17,725 nt of DNA from NCBI GenBank assembly GCA_012841735.1, contig DUUE01000360.1, positions 1 to 17,725 of the forward strand, given 5' to 3'. The DNA is from Bacillota bacterium (GTDB taxonomy: Bacteria > Bacillota > Dethiobacteria > Dethiobacterales > Dethiobacteraceae). Position numbers and translations under genes: made by a program. This document shows, piece after piece, positions 1 through 7,277 of this stretch (positions are counted from its first letter, which is position 1; the number at the start of each line of letters is the position of its first letter). A model generated the notes under the pieces. That model was given only the letters and a program-made list of their open reading frames with translations, did no database searches and was not told where the DNA came from.

Positions 1-12
1 AAAATTTTCATG

Positions 13-732
13 TTAAATATTTTTAAAGTTTGCTTTTTCCTGTGGGGCAAACCAGGAAGCAAATTTTGCCCATGGCTGCACACATGCCGGATAGCTGGTA
101 AAAATCATGCTTTTTTTCAGAACCGGATGCTCAAAGGCAACAGTATGGGCCCATAAAGCAAGCTGCCGGCCGGGGCGGTTGACCGCCCTGCCATAGCGCT
201 GGTCGCCGTACAGGGGGTGCCCGCAGGCGGCAAACTGGACACGTATCTGGTGTTGTCGTCCTGTCTGCAGTTGTACCTGCACCAGGCTCCACCTGGCTGT
301 GGCGGCCAGGACCCGGTAAGTCAGGCTGGCCGCTTTTGCCTTTTTATTATTTTGGCCGGACACAGTAACCAAATTGGCCTTCCGGTCTTTCACCAAATAA
401 TGACGCAAAGTTCCCTCCACCTGCGGCAGTATGCCATGAACAACCGCCAGGTACTGCCTGGTAAAGGTGCCGGCCCTGATTTGCGCCGACAGACGGGCTG
501 CCGCCTTTGAAGTTTTCGCCAAAACCATGACGCCGCCTGCAGGCCGGTCCAAACGGTGGACAAGACCCAGGTAAACATTGCCCGGTTTCCTGTATTTTGT
601 TTTCAGCATTTCTTTCACGACGCTCACCAGGTCGGGCTCGCCCGTAGAGTCACCCTGGGATAGCATGTTTACCGGTTTTTCCACGACCAGCACATGGTTG
701 TCTTCATAAAGAAAGCGAATTTTTGGGGGCAT
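13..732 (-). CDS. RluA-family RNA pseudouridine synthase
   Basis: Isomerises uridine to pseudouridine in structured RNA (rRNA or tRNA) in the cytoplasm. The 239-residue protein has the family's catalytic motif HRLD at residues 59-62, with Asp62 as the expected nucleophile, followed by the usual Gly-rich strand and LAKTSKAA. The second family block, TGRQHQIRVQ...HPLYGD, lies at about 157-177. There is no N-terminal S4 domain, so this is a short single-domain member; the target uridine cannot be told from sequence. The ATG at 732 follows a purine-rich GGGAG ribosome site on the minus strand. The stop falls only 12 bases from the window edge, so its terminator and any downstream partner are out of view. 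It is divergent from the transporter gene at 898. Family assignment is firm; the exact subfamily is not. Confidence 0.93.
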   Translation of the reverse strand: MPPKIRFLYEDNHVLVVEKPVNMLSQGDSTGEPDLVSVVKEMLKTKYRKPGNVYLGLVHRLDRPAGGVMVLAKTSKAAARLSAQIRAGTFTRQYLAVVHGILPQVEGTLRHYLVKDRKANLVTVSGQNNKKAKAASLTYRVLAATARWSLVQVQLQTGRQHQIRVQFAACGHPLYGDQRYGRAVNRPGRQLALWAHTVAFEHPVLKKSMIFTSYPACVQPWAKFASWFAPQEKANFKNI

Positions 733-756
733 TGTCAGTCTCCCTGCCTACCGCAG

Positions 757-818
757 GCGGCGGCATAGCTGTCACGCCGCGCTCCGTTTTTATTTTATGT
801 TAAGTTTTTAAAGGAGGT
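757..818 (+). promoter_or_regulatory. Leader of the DMT transporter gene with an orphan Shine-Dalgarno
   Basis: A perfect 6-bp inverted repeat (GCGGCG at 757-762, CGCCGC at 775-780) is followed by a T-rich run, then by a very strong Shine-Dalgarno AAAGGAGGT at 810-818. No start codon of the transporter frame lies at a normal distance: ATG 838 is 19 nt away. TTG 822 and GTG 831 are in another frame. The site may serve a short overlapping leader ORF. The function is inference. Confidence 0.35.
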
Positions 819-897
819 ATTTTGCTGCCGGTGCAGAATGGAAGTTTCTGCAGGCTTGGGAATACTAAAGCAAAAAGCAATGCGGGGGTGCGTTACT

Positions 898-1830
898 GTG
901 GAAGAAAGGACGCAGCAGGCCGCCAGTGGCCAACCGGCAACCACACGGAAAGTTTATGCGGCGGCTGTCACTTATGCCGCCATTACCGGCTTTTCTTTTA
1001 TGTTTAACAAAATTGCCCTGCGGGTGACCGGCCCCGTCAATATCCTGGCTTATCGCTTTACGGCCGCTTTTGCGGCCTTGCTCATACCCGTCCTGTTGCA
1101 AAAAGTCAGACTCTCCTACAACAGGAAGAAAGTAATCAGAATCCTGCCGCTGGCCCTGTTTTATCCCCTGCTGTTTTTTGGTTTTCAGACATTTGGCCTC
1201 CAGTATATTCTTTCCTCGGAAGCCGGGATTCTCCTGGCGGCCTCCCCCATTTTCACCCTGCTGTTGGCTTCCCTCTTTATTGGGGAAAAAACCAATTATC
1301 GCCAGAAGTTCTCTGTTTTTTTGTCGGTGGGCGGTGTCATTTCCGTCCTTGTACTGGGCGGCTCCGGCCTGGATCTGAATAATATAAAGGGTATCTCCCT
1401 AATCCTGCTTTCCGCCCTCTCCATTGCCGGCTATAACGTTCTCGCCAGAGTGCTGACAAGGGAATACAGCAACCTGGAATTAAGCTACCTAATGATTTTT
1501 CTCGGTTTTGTCGGCTTTAACCTTCTTTCTCTCGGCCAGCATCTGCAGAGCGGCACACTGGCCGCTTTTGCCGCCCCGCTGAAAAGCCGGCATTTTCTTT
1601 CCGCCACCCTCTATCTTGGCGTATTGTCCACAGCAGTTACATCCCTCTTGACCAACTATGTTTTAACATATATCAAAGCCGCCAAAATGAGTGTCTTTTC
1701 CAATCTGGGCACGCTGATTACAGTCCTGGCCGGGGTCGTCTTCCTGAAAGAAAGGCTGCTGTATTATCACTTTCTCGGCTCCCTGCTCATTATTGCGGGA
1801 GTGCTGGGGACAAACTTTTTGGGTGATTAG
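898..1830 (+). CDS. DMT superfamily transporter, EamA domains
   Basis: Inner-membrane permease of the drug/metabolite transporter superfamily. These proteins usually have ten transmembrane helices made of two EamA repeats, and export amino acids, nucleosides or other metabolites. The protein shows regular hydrophobic segments throughout. Repeat 1 opens with VTYAAITGFSFMFNKIAL and repeat 2 begins near GISLILLSALSIAGYNVLA. A Lys/Glu-bearing loop typical of the repeat ends occurs twice (IGEKTNY and LKERLLY). I prefer the GTG at 898, giving 310 residues, because a GGGGG element lies 9 nt upstream and the length fits the family. Translation from ATG 838 would add 20 poorly hydrophobic residues and has no well-spaced ribosome site. 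The substrate is unknown. The gene stands alone, followed by a 110-bp gap before the FtsEX operon. Confidence 0.85.
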   Translation: MEERTQQAASGQPATTRKVYAAAVTYAAITGFSFMFNKIALRVTGPVNILAYRFTAAFAALLIPVLLQKVRLSYNRKKVIRILPLALFYPLLFFGFQTFGLQYILSSEAGILLAASPIFTLLLASLFIGEKTNYRQKFSVFLSVGGVISVLVLGGSGLDLNNIKGISLILLSALSIAGYNVLARVLTREYSNLELSYLMIFLGFVGFNLLSLGQHLQSGTLAAFAAPLKSRHFLSATLYLGVLSTAVTSLLTNYVLTYIKAAKMSVFSNLGTLITVLAGVVFLKERLLYYHFLGSLLIIAGVLGTNFLGD

Positions 1831-1867
1831 AAAGGATGTCGGCGGGCAGGATTTTCTTTTTCTGACG

Positions 1868-1913
1868 TATAATTATTACGAACAAGTTTTTGTTATTTTA
1901 AGACAATTATAAA
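1868..1913 (+). promoter_or_regulatory. AT-rich candidate promoter of the FtsEX-type operon
   Basis: The 110-bp gap before the coiled-coil gene holds two -10-like hexamers, TATAAT at 1868-1873 and TATAAA at 1908-1913, but neither has a convincing -35 at 16-18 nt. It is the obvious place for the operon promoter; which hexamer is used is not clear. No terminator of the preceding transporter gene is evident here. Confidence 0.3.
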
Positions 1914-1940
1914 CAGGCGCCGACACCGGGAGGAAGATGA

Positions 1941-3053
1941 ATGGTAAAGTCAGGCAAAATGAATATTGTTTTCTGTTACATCCTGCTGACAGCCGGCATG
2001 TTGTTAACCGCGGGCGGCGGCACAGCCTCAGGACAACCTGAAATTCCCGGCGTGGTGGAAGAAAAGCTCAGCCAGTTGTCTGATGAAGAAAAGCAAGTAC
2101 TGGAAGAACTTTTCGCCCTCTCCCAGACCATTACGGAACTGGAACAGCAAGAACAGGCGCTGGGGGTGGAAATTGAGTCCCTGGAGCGCGATGCCGGTAT
2201 TTTACGGGAGACAATTGCCGCTGAAGAGCAGCGCTACGGGCAGAAGCGGCAGGCGCTGAAACAGGTCTTGCAAAGCTACCAGCGGATGGGCCCTTCTTCT
2301 TTCCTGGAAAGGCTGCTGGACTCGGACAGCCTGGCTGACTTTCTCCACAGGATAGTTACACTGCGGGATCTTGCCCGCAATACAGGCCGCCTGCTGGATC
2401 AGCTGCAGGCAAGCCGTGACATGCTTGCCGCCCGGAAAGCGGAACTGGACGCAAAACTTGCTTCCCTGGAAGAAACGCGGGAAAATCTGGCGGAATCAAT
2501 CGCACAAACGATGGCAGCCAAAGAGGAGCTGGAAGCATACCTGGTCTCCCTGGCGGAGGAAAGAGAGCATTATGAAACCCGCTTAGCTGCCATGCAGGAT
2601 GCCTGGCATGAGCTGACACGGTTTTTCCCGGAAGTGACAAAGAGTTTTTCCCGTATTCTGAAAGAAGCCGACCTGCCGGCAGATACTGTGGAGATAGAAT
2701 TTACCGCCTCCGGTATTAAAGCATCACTTTCAGATGATAATCTAAACAATATTCTGGCGGAGTATGGCCTGACCGACCTGGTTTTTGACTTCTCTGCGGG
2801 CAAAGCCGGCCTTGCCGTTGCCGCCCGCGAACTTGCTCTCAGCGGAGTTTTTGTCCTGGATGACAATACGCTGAAATTTGCCGCGGAGGAAGGAACTTTT
2901 TTCGGCATGGCACTTAATGCCGGTCATTTGCAAGCGCTGTTTGCCGAGGAGGAACTGCTGCTTGATTTAAGCAATCTTTTAGGCGGCAGTAAAATTTCTG
3001 CTGTTACCATCACCGGGCATCACCTGGAATTATTGATAACTCCGGTTTTTTAA
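1941..3053 (+). CDS. Exported coiled-coil protein, probable FtsEX partner (PcsB/CwlO/EnvC-like N-terminus, no hydrolase domain)
   Basis: 370 residues. Residues 8-31 form a hydrophobic signal peptide with a plausible AxG cleavage site at 29-31 and no lipobox Cys. Residues about 38-110 and 138-225 are heptad-rich, highly charged coiled coil. They are separated by a hairpin, SSFLERLLDSDSLADFLHR (119-137), which closely resembles the FtsX-contacting turn of PcsB, CwlO and EnvC coiled-coil regions (family knowledge). The C-terminal part (about 232-370) has none of the expected catalytic or LytM features: no NlpC/P60 Cys-His pair, CHAP, M23 HxH or amidase motif. Instead it has alternating strand-like segments ending LSGVFVLDDNTLKF and ISAVTITGHHLELLI, a pattern faintly like lipid-binding DUF2993-type domains. 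Start ATG 1941 follows GGGAGGA by 6 nt. It is the first gene of an operon with ftsE- and ftsX-like genes, 29 nt upstream of the ATPase. Role in regulating wall turnover is inference. Confidence 0.8.
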   Translation: MVKSGKMNIVFCYILLTAGMLLTAGGGTASGQPEIPGVVEEKLSQLSDEEKQVLEELFALSQTITELEQQEQALGVEIESLERDAGILRETIAAEEQRYGQKRQALKQVLQSYQRMGPSSFLERLLDSDSLADFLHRIVTLRDLARNTGRLLDQLQASRDMLAARKAELDAKLASLEETRENLAESIAQTMAAKEELEAYLVSLAEEREHYETRLAAMQDAWHELTRFFPEVTKSFSRILKEADLPADTVEIEFTASGIKASLSDDNLNNILAEYGLTDLVFDFSAGKAGLAVAARELALSGVFVLDDNTLKFAAEEGTFFGMALNAGHLQALFAEEELLLDLSNLLGGSKISAVTITGHHLELLITPVF

Positions 3054-3082
3054 GCTGTGAATGCGGGGGGAGGAGCTACTGA

Positions 3083-3745
3083 ATGATTGCAGCAAAAAAT
3101 GTTAGTCTGCAGTATCCCGACGGGACCATGGCCCTGAGAAACATTAACCTCACCGTAGAGCCGGGCGAACTGGTCTACATTACCGGGCCCAGCGGCTCGG
3201 GGAAAACCAGCCTGTTAAAGCTTTTGATGGCCATGGAATTTCCCACTGCCGGCACATTGGAAATCCTGGGTCACTCCTACAGCAAGGGCCAGACCGGTCC
3301 CATCAGGCGGTTGCGCAGGGTGCTGGGCCCTGTTTTTCAGGACTTTAAACTGATCAAAGGCAGAACGGCACTGGAAAATATTATGCTGGGCATGCGCTTT
3401 CTGGGGACCCCGTCCTCCGAGATGAAAAAAGCCGCCGCCGCTGCCCTTGCCAGGGTCGGCCTGGAAAAAAAAGCGGCCACACCGGTGGAAAACCTCTCCT
3501 GGGGCGAATGCCAAAGAATATCTATTGCGCGGGCGCTGGCCAGGAAACCGTTACTCATCCTGGCGGATGAACCCACGGGCAACCTGGACAGGGGCAACGC
3601 GCTGAATATACTGGAACTGCTGACAGGCTGCACAGACGGGCAGACCGCCGTTATTATTACTACCCATGCCACGCATTTAATACCTGAAAAGCAGAACAGG
3701 ATTATTCGCCTTAACAGTGGGGTAATTGAGGAGGCGGAGGCATAA
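3083..3745 (+). CDS. ftsE: FtsE-like ABC ATPase
   Basis: Cytoplasmic ATPase of the FtsEX complex. FtsEX is a mechano-transmission rather than transport ABC system that activates peptidoglycan hydrolases during division or elongation. In 220 residues: Walker A GPSGSGKT at 35-42; Q-loop in VFQDFKL (84-90), a strong FtsE signature; ABC signature LSWGE at 138-142; Walker B LLILADEP at 157-164; D-loop TGNLD; switch His195. The signature is unusual because the normal LSGGE has Trp140 in place of the first Gly, and the following Gln is Cys143. Other ATPase motifs are intact, so it should be active. Start ATG 3083 follows GGGGGAGGAG with about 8 nt spacing. The stop abuts the next gene's ATG with no gap, indicating coupled translation. 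LolD/MacB-type ATPases are the alternative, but the FtsX neighbour settles it. Confidence 0.9.
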   Translation: MIAAKNVSLQYPDGTMALRNINLTVEPGELVYITGPSGSGKTSLLKLLMAMEFPTAGTLEILGHSYSKGQTGPIRRLRRVLGPVFQDFKLIKGRTALENIMLGMRFLGTPSSEMKKAAAAALARVGLEKKAATPVENLSWGECQRISIARALARKPLLILADEPTGNLDRGNALNILELLTGCTDGQTAVIITTHATHLIPEKQNRIIRLNSGVIEEAEA

Positions 3746-4636
3746 ATGAAACTCTTGCTGCAAAACCTTGGTTACTTTTTCCAGGAAGCACGCATCATTT
3801 TCCGCATGAATTTGCTGTCCTACCTTACTTCCCTATTCAGTATGGCTTTAATTTTCTCCCTGCTGGCCATGGTAGTTGCCGGCTGGTGGGTTGGCAGCCA
3901 TGTAATTGCAGCCATTGAGGATGAGGCGGAAATAAGCGCATATTATGCGGAAGATATGTCCCCCGACGCCGTCCTCCGCCTGGCAGGGGAAATAGAAAAA
4001 ACTGACGGCGTAAAAGAAGTCGTGCTTGTCACGGCGGAAAACGCATACAAAAGAATGGAAGAAATACTGGGCAAAGAAGCCCGCGTATTGTCATACTTTG
4101 ACGATAATCCCTTCAGCCCTTTTATTGAAATTAAAATTGACCTTGCCGGGATGGAACAAGTGCTGCAGGAAATACAAGCGGTGGAAGGCATCGAATATGT
4201 ACGTGACAACCGGGAAGTCCTGGACCGGCTGCGCCAGCTGGCAGGAGCGGTAAGATTCCTGGGCTATCTTATTATTTCTGCTGTCGGCATTTCCACGCTG
4301 GTGATCATCTCCCACCTGATCAGGACGGGCATTGAAAACAACAGGGAACAAATTAACACTTTGCTTTTGCTGGGCGCGCCGGACAGTTTTATTGCCTTCC
4401 CCTTCCTGCTGACAGGAATGCTCCTGAGCGTGGGCGGCGGTGTGCTGGCCGCCGTTTTGGCGGGATATGCCCTGCGGTATCTTTTTGTCAGGATCGGGGG
4501 ACCCCTCCCCTTTATTCCCCTGCCGTCCCTTGGCGGCCTGGTGCTGAAACTGGCCATCTTTATCATCCTGCTCAGCGCCCTGCTCGGCCTGGCAGGCAGC
4601 CTGTCCGGGCTGCAAACGGCAAAAAACAAAGCATAA
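3746..4636 (+). CDS. ftsX: FtsX-like permease domain protein
   Basis: Membrane half of the FtsEX complex, 296 residues, typical length. Topology as expected: cytoplasmic N-tail with amphipathic FFQEARIIFRMN, TM1 about 25-49, an extracytoplasmic domain about 50-168, then TM2 about 170-192, TM3 about 216-242 and TM4 about 263-287. The extracytoplasmic domain carries family hallmarks: ISAYYAEDMS, VKEVVLVTAENAYKRM, a short LGKEARVLSYFDDNPFSPF block and a second ferredoxin-like half, IEYVRDNREVLDRL. The loop EQINTLLLLGA matches the conserved FtsX/MacB motif before TM3. The outer domain is where coiled-coil partners bind in known systems, which fits the gene two positions upstream. The ATG directly follows the ftsE-like stop, and its ribosome site GGAGGCGGAGG lies inside the end of that gene. 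A terminator follows within 10 nt, so the operon ends here. No CtpA-type protease or wall hydrolase follows it. Confidence 0.92.
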   Translation: MKLLLQNLGYFFQEARIIFRMNLLSYLTSLFSMALIFSLLAMVVAGWWVGSHVIAAIEDEAEISAYYAEDMSPDAVLRLAGEIEKTDGVKEVVLVTAENAYKRMEEILGKEARVLSYFDDNPFSPFIEIKIDLAGMEQVLQEIQAVEGIEYVRDNREVLDRLRQLAGAVRFLGYLIISAVGISTLVIISHLIRTGIENNREQINTLLLLGAPDSFIAFPFLLTGMLLSVGGGVLAAVLAGYALRYLFVRIGGPLPFIPLPSLGGLVLKLAIFIILLSALLGLAGSLSGLQTAKNKA

Positions 4637-4644
4637 AAAACAGC

Positions 4645-4669
4645 AAAACTCACTGCGGTGAGTTTTTTT
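4645..4669. terminator. Bidirectional intrinsic terminator between ftsX and ligD
   Basis: Stem ACTCAC (4648-4653) pairs with GTGAGT (4658-4663) around a TGCG tetraloop. The stem is extended by A-T pairs and followed by a run of T on the plus strand. On the minus strand the same stem is followed by TTTTGCTG and a T run, so it can serve both convergent genes. Confidence 0.85.
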
Positions 4670-4724
4670 CTGCCCGCTTCCAGGCTCCGGCTGTGCTGGC
4701 AGGCGCCGGTTTAATCCGGGCAAG

Positions 4725-7163
4725 TTATGTGAGGCACTGCTGCAAAAGATTAATGCTCCGTGCAATATCCACACCGGGGCCCAGTACGCCCTGAAACAAG
4801 TCTCCTTTTTTCTCCAGGCGCTGCTGTATTGTTTTCATGGTAAAGTCACGCGGGTCCAGGCCCGGTTTAACCTCTTCCCACAGCAATGGGGTGGAAACAG
4901 TGGCACCGCGCTGCGGGCGGATACTGTAAACGGAAGCCAGGGTCTGCCCCGGGCGGTTCTGCAGGTAGTCGAGATAAACTTTCCCCTGCCTTTTTTTGGG
5001 ACTGCGCTCCAGGCTGGTAAAGCCGGGCACAGCCCGGTGGACCAGGATGGCCAGGAGACGGGCAAATTCCCGGACAAGATCGTAGTGGTACCTGGCCCCC
5101 AACGGCAGGTAAATATGAAGCCCTGTTGCACCCGAAGTTTTAGGAAAGCTTTTTATGCCGGCAGCATCCAGCAACTCGCGGACCGCTCGGGCTGCCTCAA
5201 TCACCTTCTCGAAAGAAATATCCTCCGGGTCCAGGTCAATCACCAGGTAGTCAGGATGCTCCGGCTTCTGGATGCGGGAAAGCCAGGGGTTAATTTCAAT
5301 ACACCCCAGGTTTGCCATATATATTAATGTCTGCTCATTCTGGCACAGCAAATAGAGCTTTTCTTTTTTTCCCTCCGCGGAAGCCGCCGCATAGGTCTCG
5401 ACCCAGTCCGGGGCAAAGGAACTGACATCCTTCTGGTAGAATCCGCCGCCCGTAATACCGTTTGGCGTACGGTAAAGTGACTGCGGGCGGTCTTTCAGGT
5501 ACGGCAGGATGTAAGGTGCTACCTGATGGTAGTAATTAATTACCTCGCCCTTGGTATACCCCTCTTCAGGCCAGTAAACCTTGTCCAGGTTCGTCAGCCG
5601 TAAAAGCTGACCGTTCACGCTGACTTCCCTGTCTTTACTCCCTGTGGCCGTCACCAGTCCGGCAGTTTTACCCGGCGTCATCTTTTTTCCACCTTTTCCT
5701 GTGTTATTTTGCTTTTTATCTCCCCTCTCACCGCAAACAGTACCGGTCTTTTGCTCTTTTATGCCCAGAAAGACCGGATGTCTCAGCAGCCCTTCACCCG
5801 TCCATTCGGAAAATTTTACCTCGCAGACACAGACCGGTTCAACCCAGGTAATATGTTCTTCCCCTTTAATCCGTTGGGCAAAAGGAGATTTTTTCCTGAT
5901 GAGCGGCTGCAGTCGCGTATAAATTTGCGCCAGTGCGGCCGTGGAAAAACCGGTCCCACAGTTGCCGATATGAACAAGCTCCCCGTCCCGGCAGGCGCCC
6001 AGGATAAGCGACCCGAAGTAAAGCCTGCCGCCCCTGGGGCTGGTGAAACCGCAGATAATGGCCTCCTGCCGTTTGGTTACTTTGATTTTCAGCCATTCTT
6101 CTCCCCTTGTGCCTTCCCGGTAGCGGCTGTTTTTCTGCTTGGCCACAATACCTTCCAGCTCATGTACCGCGGCCGCCGCAAAAAATTCCCTCCCCGCCTC
6201 CCCGATATGGGTAACATATTGCAGGCGGGGATGCTGCGGCAGGAATTTTTGCAGCTTTTCCTTGCGCACCGCCAGGGGGAGGCTGCGCAGGTCACGACCT
6301 TCCAGGTAAAGAAGATCAAAAACAAAGTATACAAGTTCATCGGGCGCGCCTTTGGCATAATTTTGCAGCAACTGAAAGCGTGAGCGTCCCTGCTCATCCA
6401 AGACCACTATTTCACCGTCATAAACCGCATCCACACTGCCGGCCAGGGCCTCCGCCACAGGTGCAAAAAGCCGGTTAAATGATTTCAGGTTGCGGGAATA
6501 CAGTTCAACTTTACCCTTGTGGCAGGCGGCAATGGCCCTGTAACCGTCAAATTTAATTTCAAAAATCCAATCCGGGTGGTTGAACGGTTCCGCAACCGGC
6601 GTAGCCAGCATGGGGCTGACTTTCTGCGGAAATGGAGCGTCAAACATTTCCGGGTAAAATCCCGTCACGCTGAAATTGTCTTTCTTTTTCAGCAGCAGCC
6701 AGTTATTGTCTTTGTCCTGCAGCCTGACAAGGGCATATTCGCCCTTTAATTTGCCGCCCTCCAGAACAAACTTCAATTCGCCCCGGGCAAGCCCTTCCCG
6801 CAAGAGGGCGGCAGACTGCTCCGGATTCCCGCCGCCTGCATGGTAAGTGCCCTCGTCCCAGATCAGGACCGCTCCCGCCCCGTAATTGCCGGCGGGGATC
6901 ATCCCTTCAAAAAAGAGATAGTCATAAGGGTGATCTTCAACCATCAAAGCCAGCCTTTTGACGGCAGGGTCCAGTGAAGGCCCCTTGGGAACGGCCCAGC
7001 TTTTTAAAACGCCGTCCAGCTCCAGGCGCAGGTCATAATGCAGCCGCGAAGCATAATGCTTTTGCACCACAAAACGCAGCTTCCCGGCCGTTTTTTGTCC
7101 TTTCCCGGAAGGCTCAGGCGTTTGGCTAAAATCCCTCTTCCTGTAATACTCTTTCACTTTCAC
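4725..7163 (-). CDS. ligD: LigD: ATP-dependent DNA ligase with phosphoesterase and polymerase domains
   Basis: Multi-enzyme protein of bacterial non-homologous end joining, 812 residues, domain order phosphoesterase-ligase-polymerase as in Pseudomonas LigD. The phosphoesterase domain (about 1-165) has HYASRLHYDLRLE with His36, His42 and Asp44, and VEDHPYDY with His78. The ligase (about 180-470) has the nucleotidyl-lysine motif KFDG at 204-207, VFDLLYLEG at 281-289, ELEGIVAK at 335-342 and WLKIKV at 357-362. A basic, Gly/Lys-rich linker (about 472-512) leads to an archaeo-eukaryotic-primase-type polymerase (about 515-812) with the metal-binding pair in IDLDPED (Asp643, Asp645) and TSGATGLHIYLPL with His683. 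All catalytic motifs look intact. Start is GTG 7163, with another in-frame GTG two codons later. No AGGAGG-type site precedes either, which suggests weak translation. The usual partner gene ku is not in the window. Confidence 0.95.
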   Translation of the reverse strand: MKVKEYYRKRDFSQTPEPSGKGQKTAGKLRFVVQKHYASRLHYDLRLELDGVLKSWAVPKGPSLDPAVKRLALMVEDHPYDYLFFEGMIPAGNYGAGAVLIWDEGTYHAGGGNPEQSAALLREGLARGELKFVLEGGKLKGEYALVRLQDKDNNWLLLKKKDNFSVTGFYPEMFDAPFPQKVSPMLATPVAEPFNHPDWIFEIKFDGYRAIAACHKGKVELYSRNLKSFNRLFAPVAEALAGSVDAVYDGEIVVLDEQGRSRFQLLQNYAKGAPDELVYFVFDLLYLEGRDLRSLPLAVRKEKLQKFLPQHPRLQYVTHIGEAGREFFAAAAVHELEGIVAKQKNSRYREGTRGEEWLKIKVTKRQEAIICGFTSPRGGRLYFGSLILGACRDGELVHIGNCGTGFSTAALAQIYTRLQPLIRKKSPFAQRIKGEEHITWVEPVCVCEVKFSEWTGEGLLRHPVFLGIKEQKTGTVCGERGDKKQNNTGKGGKKMTPGKTAGLVTATGSKDREVSVNGQLLRLTNLDKVYWPEEGYTKGEVINYYHQVAPYILPYLKDRPQSLYRTPNGITGGGFYQKDVSSFAPDWVETYAAASAEGKKEKLYLLCQNEQTLIYMANLGCIEINPWLSRIQKPEHPDYLVIDLDPEDISFEKVIEAARAVRELLDAAGIKSFPKTSGATGLHIYLPLGARYHYDLVREFARLLAILVHRAVPGFTSLERSPKKRQGKVYLDYLQNRPGQTLASVYSIRPQRGATVSTPLLWEEVKPGLDPRDFTMKTIQQRLEKKGDLFQGVLGPGVDIARSINLLQQCLT

Positions 7164-7195
7164 TCACACAATCTTTGCTTTTTGCTGAAATACGG

Positions 7196-7237
7196 AAGCA
7201 CCTCTTCAGAAGTAGCCTTCCAAAGAGGTGCTTTTTT
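7196..7237 (+). terminator. Strong hairpin between rubrerythrin and ligD, U-tract on the plus strand
   Basis: An 11-bp perfect stem, AAGCACCTCTT (7196-7206) with AAGAGGTGCTT (7223-7233), encloses a smaller GAAG/CTTC stem, and a six-T run (7232-7237) follows on the plus strand. Both flanking genes are on the minus strand, where the hairpin is followed only by CCGTATTT. It looks like an intrinsic terminator facing antisense transcripts. It may still slow or end the rubrerythrin message. Confidence 0.6.
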
Positions 7238-7277
7238 ATTCCGCCTGTGTTCAGCCGTGCAAACCGGCCGTTGAGAA

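Noticed and set aside
757..800. GCGGCG/CGCCGC hairpin followed by a T-rich run as a terminator
   Set aside because: No plus-strand gene precedes it and the stem is followed by GCTCCG before the T run, so it is treated only as part of the transporter leader.
4091..4774. 227-codon open frame on the minus strand opposite ftsX
   Set aside because: It is a shadow of the ftsX gene: low-complexity Gln/Gly-rich translation, no ribosome site, and it crosses the bidirectional terminator.
5709..6383. 224-codon open frame on the plus strand opposite ligD
   Set aside because: The minus-strand frame encodes intact LigD motifs. The plus translation has no recognisable domain and no ribosome site.
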